Below, in pieces: positions 1 through 10,510 of a stretch of 64,000 bases of DNA. Made by a program: the position numbers and the translations under genes. The notes under the pieces were generated by a model. The model saw only the letters and a program-made list of their open reading frames with translations. It had not been told where the DNA came from and ran no database searches. How positions within the stretch are numbered: the first letter of the stretch is position 1; each line of letters opens with the position of its first letter. The DNA comes from Fragum whitleyi (taxonomy: Eukaryota; Mollusca; Bivalvia; Cardiida; Cardiidae): positions 58,457,642-58,521,641 of the forward strand of contig OX411544.1 of the NCBI GenBank assembly GCA_948146395.1, read 5' to 3'.

Positions 1-477
1 GCCATTTTTCATTGTTGTATATTTGAAAGCTGAATTTTCTTGGTCTTTAAAATAAGTTTTGGGTTTTTCATACCGAAAGCATTTAGAAAGTACGAATAGC
101 GATTGAAATAATTAACACATTTTAACCCTTCTCGTACTGTTTAAGGCGGCACATTCTTTTTGTAAACACAGTTTTGTGGACAGCATAGACTAGAAAATTT
201 TGCAAAGTCGTGCAGTCTGGTCTAAGCATAGAGACTGTCGGTTTGTATTTAATTAATGTTTCAAAAAACTTGAGACTGGGCTAATGACAACAACAACATC
301 AATAATAATAACAACAACAGCAACAACCATAACATGTTTGGTGAACAGCCATGCGGAAAGGGACCATCTAGTTACCGTAAAATATAAATTTGGGACGCAG
401 CATAGGTCAATCAGAAGGTTAACTTAGAAAATAAGTGACAAAGGAATGTAGACAAATAATTCTTAATGCAGAAAATT
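1..477. other. No gene seen; short CAA/ATA-rich patch
   Basis: AT-rich sequence with stop codons in all frames over short distances. A low-complexity CAA/AAT-type patch lies at about 285-335. I see no splice-bounded coding exon, tRNA or transposon end here. Confidence 0.5.
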
Positions 478-560
478 CGTTACTTGCGAAAGTTTCGACC
501 CTGTTAAGTCTGCGTATGTCGCAGTCTGACCAGAGTCGACACTTTTCGCATTTCCCAGAT
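478..560. repeat. Foldback repeat, CTGACCAGAGTC family
   Basis: The two halves are imperfect inverted copies: GTTTCGACCCTGTTAAGTCT on the left and CAGTCTGACCAGAGTCGACA on the right, with outer GCGAAA/TTTCGC parts. Related hairpins lie near 1080-1215, 2735-2860, 25446-25550 and 32886-33010. No coding content; probably a small non-autonomous element. Confidence 0.5.
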
Positions 561-679
561 TTTTCCTTTTCCACCTGACGGGTCACAGTTGAGAAAATCA
601 AGGTTTGAATTCAGTGGCAAGATACCAAACGTAATTCGTTTTATTGATTATCACATGATAAAATTGAAACGTGTACTAT

Positions 680-905
680 GAAACAATCACAGGTTCGATC
701 ACCGACAGCGGCACTCATCCTTTCAGAATATTTGTCTACCACCAATGGGTTGATAATCGTGGACCTATGTATGATAGCAACTGGAGGCTAAAAGAGGATG
801 TGATGGTAATACTGGTACCAGTAATCCATTGTTATGCGCTCCAGCAGCCACGATATGACTGAAATAATGCTGTAAGCCGCGGAAAACCCCATTCAAACAA
901 ACAAA
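680..905 (+). mobile_element. SINE family A, 5'-truncated copy
   Basis: The copy starts inside the tRNA-like head at the B-box-like GGTTCGATCACC and continues through the family body: ACCAATGGGTTGATAATCGT, a CCAGCAGCCACGATATGACTG segment, and a CCCATTCAAACAAACAAA tail. The full-length relative is at 13721-13998. The A box is missing, so internal Pol III promotion is not expected. Confidence 0.75.
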
Positions 906-1079
906 ATGAAGAAATTATCACATTTTAGAAGAGCCCAAGGTATCGACCCCAGCAAGGTTCTGCCGAGCAGGCTGATATCGGTCCATATGTAATGTCAATT
1001 GTTATGAAAGTATTTTTTTTAATTATAAAGCCTACATTCATTTAAAGAAAAACAAACCATTATCTTTTTTTTATATTTG

Positions 1080-1215
1080 AGCCCGTGTGAGACATTTCCA
1101 ACGATTTCACATGTGCACAAATCAAAGACCCTTGCCAGTCTGTTCAACAGACTGGTCTGACCACAGTCTTTGCTTTGCGCTCTGTAGATAGATAACCTCT
1201 CAGGCGTTCTTAAAG
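1080..1215. repeat. Foldback repeat, CTGACCAGAGTC family
   Basis: The centre reads CCAGTCTGTTCAACAGACTGG, a strong hairpin, inside the family frame GACATTTCCAACGATTTCAC ... GACCACAGTCTTTGC. Similar to 2735-2860 and 32886-33010, which carry CCTGTGCATCTGCACAG at the centre. No coding capacity. Confidence 0.55.
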
Positions 1216-1329
1216 GAGTCAACAAATATACCTATTAAATTGTTTGGTTGTCTACGTCGCATTACGACTGTCCCATACAAGATACTGTTGGTAATGTTAT
1301 GCACAAGGTCAATTGAAAAGGTTTTTAAG

Positions 1330-1650
1330 AAATTCGATTCTTGAATTGCCGCTTTCTGCCAAGCTTCACATTTGTGCATTTTTATGGTATATTTTGCATA
1401 CCCCTTTCATTGAAATCGATCCAATGGTCCGGGGGGGGGGGGGGGGTCAATCAAAATTACTTGAACAACTTTGGAAGAGGGTCGCCCAAGGAACAGTTCT
1501 GCCAAGTTTGATTAAAATCGGCCAAATTGATTGGGAGGAGAAGATGTTTGAAGAAAAGTTTAAGCACACACGGACGGACACAACGCCATGACAATAGCTC
1601 GCTGTACCTCGGCCAGTGAAGCTAAAAATGACTTTGATTTCATTCATCAC
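1330..1650. repeat. Dispersed repeat fragment with a G16 run
   Basis: The segment holds a run of 16 G at 1431-1446 and then the family phrase ACTTGAACAACTTTGGAAGA, a TTTGGGAGGAGAAGATG-like phrase, a CACACACGGACGGACAC stretch and an end resembling GGCCAGTGAAGCTAAAAA. The same order occurs at 7240-7650. The end matches the subterminal hairpin architecture of the AGCTC-type elements elsewhere in the window. Confidence 0.55.
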
Positions 1651-1707
1651 ACGTATTTAACAAAGATAATTCGCAAAGCTACAGATAGAATGGTAATGTT
1701 TATAGGG

Positions 1708-2225
1708 TTATTTCACGTTTTTGAAGGCGTTAACATTTGCAGAGACCCGAAAAATGGTTTAACGCCCGAGTGCGAAGCACGAGGGCGTTAAAGCATTATG
1801 GGGTCTCTGCAAATGTTAACGCCCGAAAAATCGTAAATTGACGCAATTATCGCATAAAAAGATAGATAAGAGCAAAATAATTTTATAGAAACGATAAAAA
1901 AACAGTTACAAACCTACTTTTATGCCGTCATGCATTACACCTTCCATCTTGTTTTTACCGACGTTGCTGGGTTAGTTTCTGAAGTCACACAATTTAACTA
2001 GGGATTTAGAGCAACGTCTTTAGATATCATCAATATTAATGTTGGACAAGGAATCTGATAAAGTGTATAGGCCCAGACTAAGAATATCTAATGGAAAAAA
2101 GCCGGGCGTTAATGGCACGTGAATTTACTTATTAATCCACGTTTTCTTTTGTTAACACCCGGGTTTTGTCCGTTAACGTATGCCTATAACGACCCGAAAA
2201 CGCACATTTTATGCGAAAATAAATA
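1708..2225. repeat. Dispersed repeat with palindromic head, about 500 bp
   Basis: The left part is a long hairpin: GGCGTTAACATTTGCAGAGA at 1725 pairs with TCTCTGCAAATGTTAACGCC at 1804, around a GTGCGAAGCACGAGGGC centre. The body contains ATTATCGCATAAAAAGA, and the tail has GTTAACACCCGGGTTTTGT and ACGCCTATAACGACCC-like sequence. Diverged copies occur at 16640-17945 and 27465-28830, both split by other repeats. No ORF. Confidence 0.6.
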
Positions 2226-2529
2226 ATAAATGCTCAAATCTTTTGTTGTGGGTGCTAATTGGAATCGTCATGCCAAGTAGATTCAAATAATTACCAAAAA
2301 CATAGGATACTAGCATATTCCATTCTTGTCTGTGCTCTTGATTCATCATGTTTTCTGAATGGATATCATCGGGGCGTGGACTTCAAAATAACATCAAAAA
2401 TATTAATTCATTTTACTAGACTGGTGATTAGGAACTTTATACGTCCTTAGAAAGACATTATGCATTACGTGATCACCCCTGGTGCCCGAGCGACCGGCGT
2501 CCGCTAGGTGGGCAACGTTCACATTTTTG

Positions 2530-2860
2530 TCCGGAGCATGAGTATGCCACATCAAGTCCAATTGGCTTGAAACCTGAAAATAATTTCCCTCTCATGATGA
2601 CGGAGTGCAGTGCACAAGAATCGTACCTCTACCTGGCTTAATTTCTGAGTTATTCTCCTATGTTGATTTTCATACTTGGACATTCAGCAGTGTCTTGATT
2701 CTCTACGTTGAAACGGAAATGAACCTGTACGTGACATTTCCAACAATTTCAAGTATGAGCAAAGAAATGATTCTGGCCAGCCTGTGCATCTGCACAGTCC
2801 GACCAGAGTCTTCACTTTGCGTCATGTTGATAGATAAGGTCTCAATGTGGCTTTAGACAG
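2530..2860. repeat. GGAGCAT-type repeat fragment joined to a foldback repeat
   Basis: 2530-2660 matches the TCCGGAGCATATCTCC-type unit in broken form (CCGGAGCATGAGTATG, GGAGTGCAGTGCACAAGAA, TTTCTGAGTTATT). 2710-2860 is a member of the CTGACCAGAGTC foldback family with CCTGTGCATCTGCACAG at its centre. Confidence 0.5.
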
Positions 2861-3927
2861 TCAGGAAATCTTCTGATTACACTCTGTTGTTGAAAAGGCT
2901 CTTTATTGTTGACGCTTAACGCACATATCAAATTATTTCTTTGTAAAGATAAAATTCTCTTTCCATTCAGTAATGTTTAACGAACGAAACTGCCCATTTA
3001 TAGTACAAATGCAAATTAATTATTTCTTAATGACTGATTGCATTTTTATTTATTTATTCATTCATTTTAAATAAAAGTATAAATTGGAATCAGCAAGTAT
3101 AAATTGGAATCAAATACAATTATTTCTGAAAGTATACAAAGTAAAAAATGAGTTTACAAGTTGGGGTTTTCCGGTGTCGAGTACTGAGAGCAAAAAGTTG
3201 ATAGACGTTCTTTCTGCTGTTTAGCCCCCACGACTAAACCGCCGATTAACTCTGGTGTTGATTTAATTGTATTTCATGTTAAAACTTTTAACCGAGGGCT
3301 ATATAATTCATTCATCATAGAAGATCATTTTTACAAAAGATAATTCCTGCTGATTAAAATTTACCTTTTACGTATTATGATAACAAATGAAAAGTGTTAT
3401 TTAATTTAAGTAACAATTAGATAATTACAAGCGAATAATAATTAAGTAAATTCAATGGATAAAACTCGTGTTCTACTATTTGAATAAATCTCATTAAATA
3501 TTCATAACTAGAAAACAAGAAAAAGAAATATAATTTCTAAATAAGAACCGCACGTATTTCCGAGAGGTTAGTGCTGCTAATCCACTTCAAGTGCGTTCAT
3601 TGTTGTGTGAATGTGCTATGTTTCGAGTGAGTGCCCGATGGGCATTCCTCTTTCTTTCTCTCTCTCTCTATCCCTCTACCAAATCATTGAAATGTCTTGT
3701 CGTGCTAAAAGGAGACTTCTTAAGGCATTACAACTACACACTTCTTATTGGAAGATAAGAGTAGTGCAGTTCCAAATTAGCAAACTAAATCTGTAGCCCG
3801 GTAATGTGAAACGGACAAAGCACTGGATCGTTTACCTCAAAGTGAAAGTGGTTCATCTCCTCCAAAGTTAAGTGCATATCCCACTGAATAAATCTTGTCT
3901 ACTTTTAGCACGGCAAAGAAAAGGAAG
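2861..3927. other. No gene seen
   Basis: AT-rich DNA. A CT-rich microsatellite patch (TTTCTTTCTCTCTCTCTC) sits at about 3650-3672. The short ORF overlapping it has a low-complexity Leu/Ser composition typical of chance reading of a CT repeat. No splice-consistent exon or known repeat recognised. Confidence 0.4.
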
Positions 3928-4630
3928 TAATGCACGAGAGAGAGAAAGAGAGGGATGGAAACTGAGAGGGGACGAGAGAGGTGAGGAAGGGGAAGGCGGT
4001 TAGGTTGGACAGAGAGAGATAAAGTGAGTGAAAGAGAGAGAAAGGAGAATGGAGAGATATTTAGTGAGAGTGGATTGCGGGAGAGGAAGGAGAGAAAGTG
4101 GGCGAGGGAGAGACATGGGAGAGGATGGAGAGTGAGCGAAAGAGAGTGAGCAAGAGAGAGAAAGGGAGAGTGAGCGCAAGAGAAATGTGTGAGAGGATGG
4201 AAAGAGAGAGTGAGTTTTGGATGTGGGAGAGGAGAGAGTGAGCGAGAGAAGAATGTGGGAGAGGATGGAGAGAGTGTGAGCGACAGTGGAGTGTGGAAGA
4301 GGATAGACAGAGAGTGAGCTAGAGTGAGAGAGGATGTAGAGAGAGTGGAGTGTGAGAGAAGATGGAGAGAGAGCGGAGTGTGGGAGAGGATGGAGAGAGA
4401 GTGGAGTGTGGAAGAGGATGGAGAGAGAGTGGAGTATGGGAAGTGATGGAGAGAGAGAGCGAGTGAGCGAGAGTAGAGTGTGGGAGATAAGTGAAATGAG
4501 AGAGTATGTGTAGAAGGGAGGGAAAATTGAGATTGGAGATATGAGTGTATGTTGGGAGAGGAGCGAGTGGTTGTAAGTGATGATATAATGGTTTGAGAGG
4601 ATGGACAGAGAATGGATGTTGGAAAGAAGT
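3928..4630. repeat. Polypurine (GA-rich) tract with degenerate minisatellite
   Basis: About 700 bp almost free of pyrimidine runs on the + strand. It is built from GAGAGA and a degenerate unit near GTGGGAGAGGATGGAGAGA, repeated many times between about 4060 and 4460. Such tracts mutate by slippage and can adopt triplex-like structures in vitro. No coding potential. Confidence 0.85.
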
Positions 4631-4634
4631 AATA

Positions 4635-4744
4635 GTTAAACGCTAATAATTGAAAATTAAACGATTTAAACAGACGAAAGGAGGGAGCGTAGCGACCGAC
4701 TGAGGCTGTTTAAATCGTTTAATTTTCAATTATTAGCGTTTAAC
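4635..4744. repeat. Perfect 39-bp inverted repeat with 32-bp loop
   Basis: The left arm 4635-4673 begins GTTAAACGCTAATAATTG and the right arm 4706-4744 ends CAATTATTAGCGTTTAAC. The arms are exact reverse complements over 39 bp. The loop contains GGAGCGTAGCGACCGACTG. Perfect identity implies either recent origin or gene conversion between the arms. No transposase-type ORF nearby. Confidence 0.9.
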
Positions 4745-6600
4745 TGACTTAGTCTTTTTCCCGGGCTTAATATAATTGACATCACATCGCACGATTTACA
4801 CGTAAGCCGGTTATATTCATTACAAGAGAACGCCCCCTCTTTCCAAATACGGGGTTGTTGAAATATGCACGTAAAAACCGAAGCTTTTTAAGGAGCCATT
4901 ACCGATAATAGAGAATGCAGTACTGTTTGTTTTAATTGACCTGACCTCCGTTCTATATATGATCGAAAATATGATATTTGTCCACTCAGTATTACAAGTA
5001 CTTTCGCAAGAATAAATGATTTACGGTATCAGACGTAATAGACAGATTGTTTATTGATAAAATGTGCCAGTAATTGTTAATCAACAACTTTGCATACAAA
5101 GACGCATGAACTTAACCTTACGAAACAACAACTCAAATTTGGTCATTACCAGAGAAGGGCTTACTAACGTTAGTAAACTTATCTATTTAGACATAGACAA
5201 AGACATTTAATAAATGAAACGATATAAAAAGTTTCTCGATACATACAAGAAAATAAGTACAGAAATGTTTAGTAAGCGAGCCAACTATGGGTAGGTGTAC
5301 CAGCAATTGCGATATAACTTCAATGGTGTTCATATCGGGGTTAAACCACATGCAAACAAATGGACAGGCCATGTTACGCCCAACCAGGTCCAAATCAGAG
5401 TGGAACATGGGCAATGCAACATTTGCACGTGTATCACGATTTTCTCCTTTACTTTTCACTTGCTGGTTGCATATTCATGAGGGGGTAGAGTTTAGTATGT
5501 TCGCATGCGTGGAATAACAAATAAACCTTGACGTTTAAATGAAATAATGATCAAAATAAACTCAGCTGGTTAGCTTATGTAAAATAAACCATCAAAAATT
5601 TTAGAAATCCAGCATTCTGATTGGATGATAAAGTAGGACAAAGACAAAAGGTGATTGGTGCACAGGTTTCAGTGTCAAAACCTGGCTTATCAATGAGCGG
5701 GCAACAACCGCTTACAGTCTTACCCTCTAGATGCCTTACACCTCCAATGGAGTTTCTTTTCAAGCTAAGTATACTGAGCAAAAATAAAAAGTATACACCT
5801 ACTTCTAAAAAAAATTCTTGAAAGAAATATCATGGAATGTATTTCAAATCACGCCAAAACCATTTGACTTGAGTTCTAAAAGTTTCATGTGATTAATTGA
5901 GATACTACCGAATAGCGTGTGCAAACCAGGAGGCCGTATCAGGAGCAGAATCTCTGTGAAATTTTGAGTTGGTTTTCTGATAATTTTAATGCAAAAATAT
6001 GGCGTCAGGTAGCCAGGATGGTGAAGACGATTTGATATTTTCTACTGCTTCCTGTCAACACTACGTCAAATGGGCACAAAAGAACGCAAAAAAATCATGC
6101 ATCTTGAAAGATTAAAGTAACCAAATCCTTTAATAGAGTGATTTTGTGCATGAAACTCAATCATATTATCTATTTCATTTCTCAGTTGAAAACTTAAGAA
6201 AATATTTACTGTAATTCCACGTTAACGTTGGTTTTAACTCATCCAAAATCCGCGTGTAAACATCATAGAAAAGTGCTCACTATCAACTCATTAGGTGTGG
6301 AATTGCAATTGGATCGCTTTTAATGTTTAGCGTTTGGAAGGCTTATTGTGATTTCCTTTAAAACTGGTGGATAGGGAGCTTTTGCACAAGAGAGTTGAGG
6401 TCAAGAAACGAATTTGACATGACGTTTACACAGTTGACAAATCTTATTAAAAAGGATGGCTAACAATACTACTTTAACGAAAAAGACAATAAACGTCTTA
6501 ACAGTTCTTCTCTTTCAACTAAAGCCTGTAAAATTTGCTCAAAGTTTGATGAAACTTAAAATACATGTGTTGTCTTTCTCTGCCTCGTTTCAATAATGGG
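4745..6600. other. No gene seen
   Basis: Several short overlapping ORFs occur at about 5187-5520 and 5575-5820 on both strands. None shows a recognisable domain or splice-consistent partner, and opposite-strand ORFs of equal length argue against coding. A diffuse AT-rich stretch otherwise. Confidence 0.35.
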
Positions 6601-6607
6601 TTGTACG

Positions 6608-6680
6608 GCCCTGCGTTCAGGACCACAAAACGGTGCAAACAGTTTTCCAATTATACTCTGCTTTGCACGTGTGTCGGTTG
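6608..6680. repeat. Half of a 140-bp foldback MITE
   Basis: Only the left arm is present: CCCTGCGTTCAGGACCACAA, ACGGTGCAAACAGTTTTCCA and CTCTGCTTTGCACGTG. The complementary right arm seen in the other copies (8103, 22392, 34698, 36831, 62104) is absent. Confidence 0.65.
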
Positions 6681-6717
6681 AACTGTATAAATTCCCATTT
6701 GCAGATTGAAACAAAAT

Positions 6718-7012
6718 GCCAGCCCGATTAGTTGGTTCGATAGAGCGCCGGACTTCAAAACTATTGAAGTTCGATAGCGTGGGCTCGATTCCCAGGCAGG
6801 CACACTAACAAACTAATTGTCTTTGGGATGGGACGTTAAACGGAGGTCCCGTGAGACGGTACTTTACACCGAGCACCTTGAAGAACCATGGTGGATCTCA
6901 GCAGTAGTTTCGTCATGTATCCTTGCACTATCCTCCGTAACAACAAACCGTCTTCTGGGAGTGTCGCTCATATGGGAGTATGACGCGGGAACGACGATTT
7001 ACAAACGGAAAT
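6718..7012 (+). mobile_element. SINE family B, tRNA-derived, full length
   Basis: The tRNA-like head at 6718-6802 starts GCCAGCCCGATTAGTTGG, has an anticodon-like GGACTTCAAAAC segment and a B box GGCTCGATTCCC, and closes with CAGGCAGGCAC. The body carries GGGACGTTAAACGGAGGTCC. A 9-bp direct repeat AAACAAAAT flanks it (6709-6717 and 7013-7021), the mark of LINE-mediated integration. A 3' relative may lie at 35286-35410. Confidence 0.8.
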
Positions 7013-7239
7013 AAACAAAATTGAAATAAAAAAGTTATACTTTAACCATAATGCAGTTGTTTTTCACCAATTATTCAATGAAAGAAGTAGAACCACGATG
7101 ATTTGAAACATGGTAAAAATAATGGTATTGTCAGTAGCAAAGGTGTTCTGAATAAGAGGCCGAAGAGGGCCAGTATCGCTCCACTGGCTCTAACTTATCA
7201 TGATTTGAAAAAAAGACATTCCTATTATGAATCAAACAA

Positions 7240-7650
7240 CTTAGATGTTTAAAGATTTTAAAGTGAAAATAAGCCCCGCCTGGCCACAACCAAATTTTGG
7301 GGGTAATCAAAATTTCTTGCAATACTTAAATACTTTGTCACTCAAGAAACTTCAACATTCGTGCCAAGTTTCATTGAAATTGGCCCGTAGGGTTTGGAAT
7401 AGAAGATTTATAAAGAATTATTTCAGAGATAAAAAGCCCCTCCTTGTTACGCCCATATTTGAAGGTCAAACAAAATTTCTTGAACAAATTTGGAAGAAGA
7501 TCACATAAGGAACATTTCTATCAAGTTTGGTTAAGATCAGTTGATCGGTTTGGGAGGAGAAGAAAAGAGAAGTATACACGCGCATGGACGCACGTACGAC
7601 GGACATGACGCCATGGTAATAGCTCACTGGCCTTATATACGATATAGAGT
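7240..7650. repeat. Dispersed repeat related to 1330-1650
   Basis: Two internal near-repeats (AATCAAAATTTCTTGCAATA and CAAACAAAATTTCTTGAACA) are followed by TTTGGGAGGAGAAGAAAAG, a CGCATGGACGCACGTACGAC stretch, then GACGCCATGGTAATAGCTCA. The order matches the fragment at 1330-1650. The short ORF across it is not evidence of a gene, because the frame is not shared with the other copy. Confidence 0.55.
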
Positions 7651-8102
7651 TCTGTAATTGTCGGCGAATTGGTCTACCGATAAATTAACGTCTTCGACAT
7701 ATACTCAGTTACAAAAGAAAGTGTTTTTTTTTTTTTTGTTTTTTTTTTTTTTAATTTCGAGGATCAAGAAATCTTCTTGACGTAATGGCCGTGTCAGAAA
7801 TCAATCTCGTGAGCCTTTGATCAAGAGATTGACACTCTGCCTTAACTTGAGAATACCTGTACCTAACAAACGCATTTGTTATGATAAATTCTCAAAATAG
7901 ATGGATTCTTCGTTGAAAATAAGCGCTTTTGTCAACCAAGGGCACTTTCTCTTTGTTCCTTACGACAAACATTCGACAGCCTTAAACAAAGTGGAGTCAG
8001 AACCAATCAACGATTGTGAAGAAAGCTGAAACAGGGCCTCCTGTGAATTACGAAAAGAATAGTCTAACTCTGCCACATTGCATTAGCAGAGCGGGCAGAC
8101 CA
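7651..8102. other. No gene seen; two poly-T runs
   Basis: Contains T-rich runs at about 7725-7752. No repeat family or exon recognised in the rest. Confidence 0.4.
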
Positions 8103-8243
8103 GCCCTGCGATCAGAATGACCAAACGGTGCAAACTGTTAGCCAATTTTGCCACGCTTTGCACGCAAGTGCGCGTGCAAAGCGGGGTCACATGATAATTG
8201 GCACACTGTTGGCACTGTTTTGACATCCTGATCGCAGAACTGG
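8103..8243. mobile_element. 140-bp foldback MITE, copy 1
   Basis: A palindrome-like element: left arm CCCTGCGATCAGAATGACCA plus GGTGCAAACTGTTAGCCAAT, centre GCTTTGCACGCAAGTGCGCG, right arm CACTGTTTTGACATCCTGAT with CGCAGAACTGGG. The arms pair over nearly the whole element. Sister copies: 22392-22527, 34698-34829, 36831-36962, 62104-62236. Confidence 0.8.
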
Positions 8244-8937
8244 GTAATAAATGTTATACCTGAAAATAATTAAGACTAAGTGAATGGTTTCGGAACGAAT
8301 TTGAACGAGTGGGATGAGCGAGTTGTGAATGAAACTAAAGGGAGGTAATACAATATCGATGATTTCGTCCGATTTGTTTGTTCTTTTTGTACTTTTCAGC
8401 TCATGTGTATTGGGAGTTTGAAGTATATCCCTATGTAAGCCTATTCATTAAATGCCAAAATTCTTTCAAAATTGTGTAATATCTACGTTCTTTTCTGTTT
8501 ATGCGTCTGCACAGACTAATCATGGGTGACGCTTAGAAACCACACATGTAGGCAAAAATTCGTAGAATGATTTAATCTATTTGGATGAAGTTTTTTGTCG
8601 TTTTGAATGATTTCGAAACGTTCTGAAAACTTATGAGCGTTTTTTTTTTTTTTTGAGATTAAAGTGTGTATCAGTTCTGAATGTATCGGGTTATGCCAGA
8701 GCGCTGAGAGCGTGATATGGAATGGTTTTGATCGAGGTGAATGTCGCTTTCAGCATGATAATATAGTCTTTAGCCCTTTTTATATGTTTATTATTCACTG
8801 AAAAAACAGCAACAACAAAAACAAACTTATCACGTTTTTTACTATGTTTTGCGTAAGCCCATTCATACAGTTTAGTTCCACATATAGGAAATCGGTCACT
8901 TCAATAATATGTATAATACTGAAATCACATAAAAATA
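8244..8937. other. No gene seen
   Basis: AT-rich sequence with a T15 run near 8640. Phrases such as GATTTCGAAACGTTCTGAAA also occur in similar form near 60080-60140, so part of it may be an old repeat. No exon recognised. Confidence 0.35.
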
Positions 8938-9376
8938 GCATTCGGAACACCACTCGGCCAATCTCACGATCAACCTCGGATGTACATAGACGGACTATTT
9001 AAAAAAAAAATACGGGAAAACATTGGAAAAACTCGATGACGTCAGTTAAAATGGCGTTAGTCCTCGAAAATTTGAGTGAAAACATGCGACGTCGCCAACG
9101 CTATTCGTTCAAGTCACTGACAAGAAACCATCGTATCCTTATATTCTTAAATAACGGAAAAAAAATCTTAACTTTTAAGATTGATTCATCATTCTCAAAA
9201 ATTAAGATTTTTCATCCGTTATTTACTGTAAAAGATATAAATCTACAGTGCTATTTTTTCTTACACTGTTTCCGCCTAACAAAATGCACGATTTTGTTTC
9301 ATATACCCATCTGGCTTACATACATCCGAGGTCTGTTGCAGTTAACGGAAATGGCCGAGTGATTGCTCCGAATGCC
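8938..9376. mobile_element. 439-bp inverted-repeat element, copy 1
   Basis: Terminal inverted repeats: GCATTCGGAACACCACTCGG at the left, and a right end whose reverse complement starts GGCATTCGGAGCAATCACTC. The centre is a hairpin built from AATCTTAACTTTTAAGATTG and CTCAAAAATTAAGATTTTT. An inverted copy lies at 30799-31246. The 108-aa ORF crossing it is explained by the element, not by a host gene. Superfamily not assigned. Confidence 0.75.
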
Positions 9377-9379
9377 ATG

Positions 9380-9413
<34 letters not shown>
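9380..9413. repeat. Poly-A run of 34
   Basis: An uninterrupted A34 run abuts the right terminus of the 8938-9376 element. It may be a retroposon tail or simple slippage; no SINE or LINE body ends here on the + strand. Confidence 0.9.
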
Positions 9414-9416
<3 letters not shown>

Positions 9417-9597
9417 GTGACACCACGCCCGTCGGCGATTCCTAGTTTTTCATCCGACGATTAGTAGAAAAAAAAGCGTCGGACGAGCGTAGCAGTTATC
9501 AGGACAAAGTAATTATTCTGAAGTCCGACATAAAACCACAGACGCGACGATGTCTTATTTCAGTCTTGGCTAGCAATTTGGCAGAACTTGCTTGATT

Positions 9598-10510
9598 GAT
9601 TAAATTTCAAGAGGTACAAGACAACCGATATCTTGGACTACAAATCTCCAAACGGATCTAAACAGGAACAAGCATATCAAAATTATAGCAAACAAAGCCA
9701 ACTCTAGCCTCGGATTACTAAAAATCTGAAAAAAGTACCAGAATCGGCTTGCAGAAAAACAGCATACACAACACTAGTAAGATCTAGCATAGAATACGGA
9801 GCAAGGGCGTAACTCCTCTTACGCAATTTACGCATGTGCGTAAAAACGATAATTCTCCGTTGAAAATTATCGTTGAAGAATAAATATTACATCGAAACAA
9901 CAGCTTATTCAAGCTGTGGTTACGATGTTTTGATTATTCACCAACACTCAAATCAAAGAAAATGGGAGCATTCATCTTTTGTCACAGTCCACATATCGCC
10001 TTAATCCGATATTCTTTAGTTGTCGCCCTCTGAGTGCACATAAATTTCAAAGTCCTGGATACGCCTATGTGGAGCAACAATTTGGAATCCCTATCTACAG
10101 TCAGACAAAGACAAACTGGAGAAAGTCGAGACAAAACAAAGCTGTATCAAGAGTATAGAACCAGAGATCCAGGAACCATCCGTGTATTTAAACAAGAACT
10201 GGTACTGGAGAGTAGAAGAAAGAAGAATGAATCTGCGACTCAACCCTATGTACAATATGGTTTGTGGGTTGGTACCGTCCCTGTTATCACATTCCAAAGG
10301 GCAAAAGTTAACTTGCAAAGAAATACGCCGATCATGTATCAGCACAAGCATCGTCGATTGAAAACATGTAGGCCTAAGCAATCATGAATCAAAAAGCCTA
10401 TCAAATCCACTGCTAAAACCTCAATACAAGTACTCATTTTTCGTAGACACCTCTATCTAGTGGAATCACCTGCTACTGAAATGCAACAGTGCATGCAGGC
10501 TCGTTAGCCC
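9598..10510 (+). pseudogene. Decayed LINE reverse transcriptase C-terminal region
   Basis: Frames read through frameshifts show the CR1/L2/Jockey-like order after the RT core: RYLGLQIS near 9630, KANSSLGLL-like, then an SIEYGA-like segment at about 9785. It resumes after an insertion with DKDKLEKV-like sequence near 10110, and near 10435 there is a SFFVDTSI-WNHLL-like terminus. The reading frame is broken many times, so it is dead. It is interrupted by the hAT-like MITE at 9805-10070. The 117-aa ORF at 10034-10387 is a chance reading of this remnant. Confidence 0.7.
9805..10070. mobile_element. hAT-like MITE, copy 1 (inserted in a LINE)
   Basis: A 266-bp segment begins GGGCGTAACTCC and ends GGATACGCCTATGT. 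It splits the LINE remnant between matching GGAGCAA direct repeats (9798-9804 and 10071-10077). An inverted relative is at 12302-12576. The ends (AGGGCGTAAC and, on the other strand, ATAGGCGTATCC) and the 7-8 bp duplication suggest hAT. It carries no transposase. Confidence 0.7.

Noticed and set aside
5187..5517. Antiparallel ORFs of 76-90 aa
   Set aside because: Similar length on both strands and no recognisable motif; most likely chance open frames.
6718..6802. Possible selenocysteine-type tRNA because of TTCAAAA in the anticodon position
   Set aside because: The arms do not pair well, and it is followed by a SINE body and flanked by a direct repeat.
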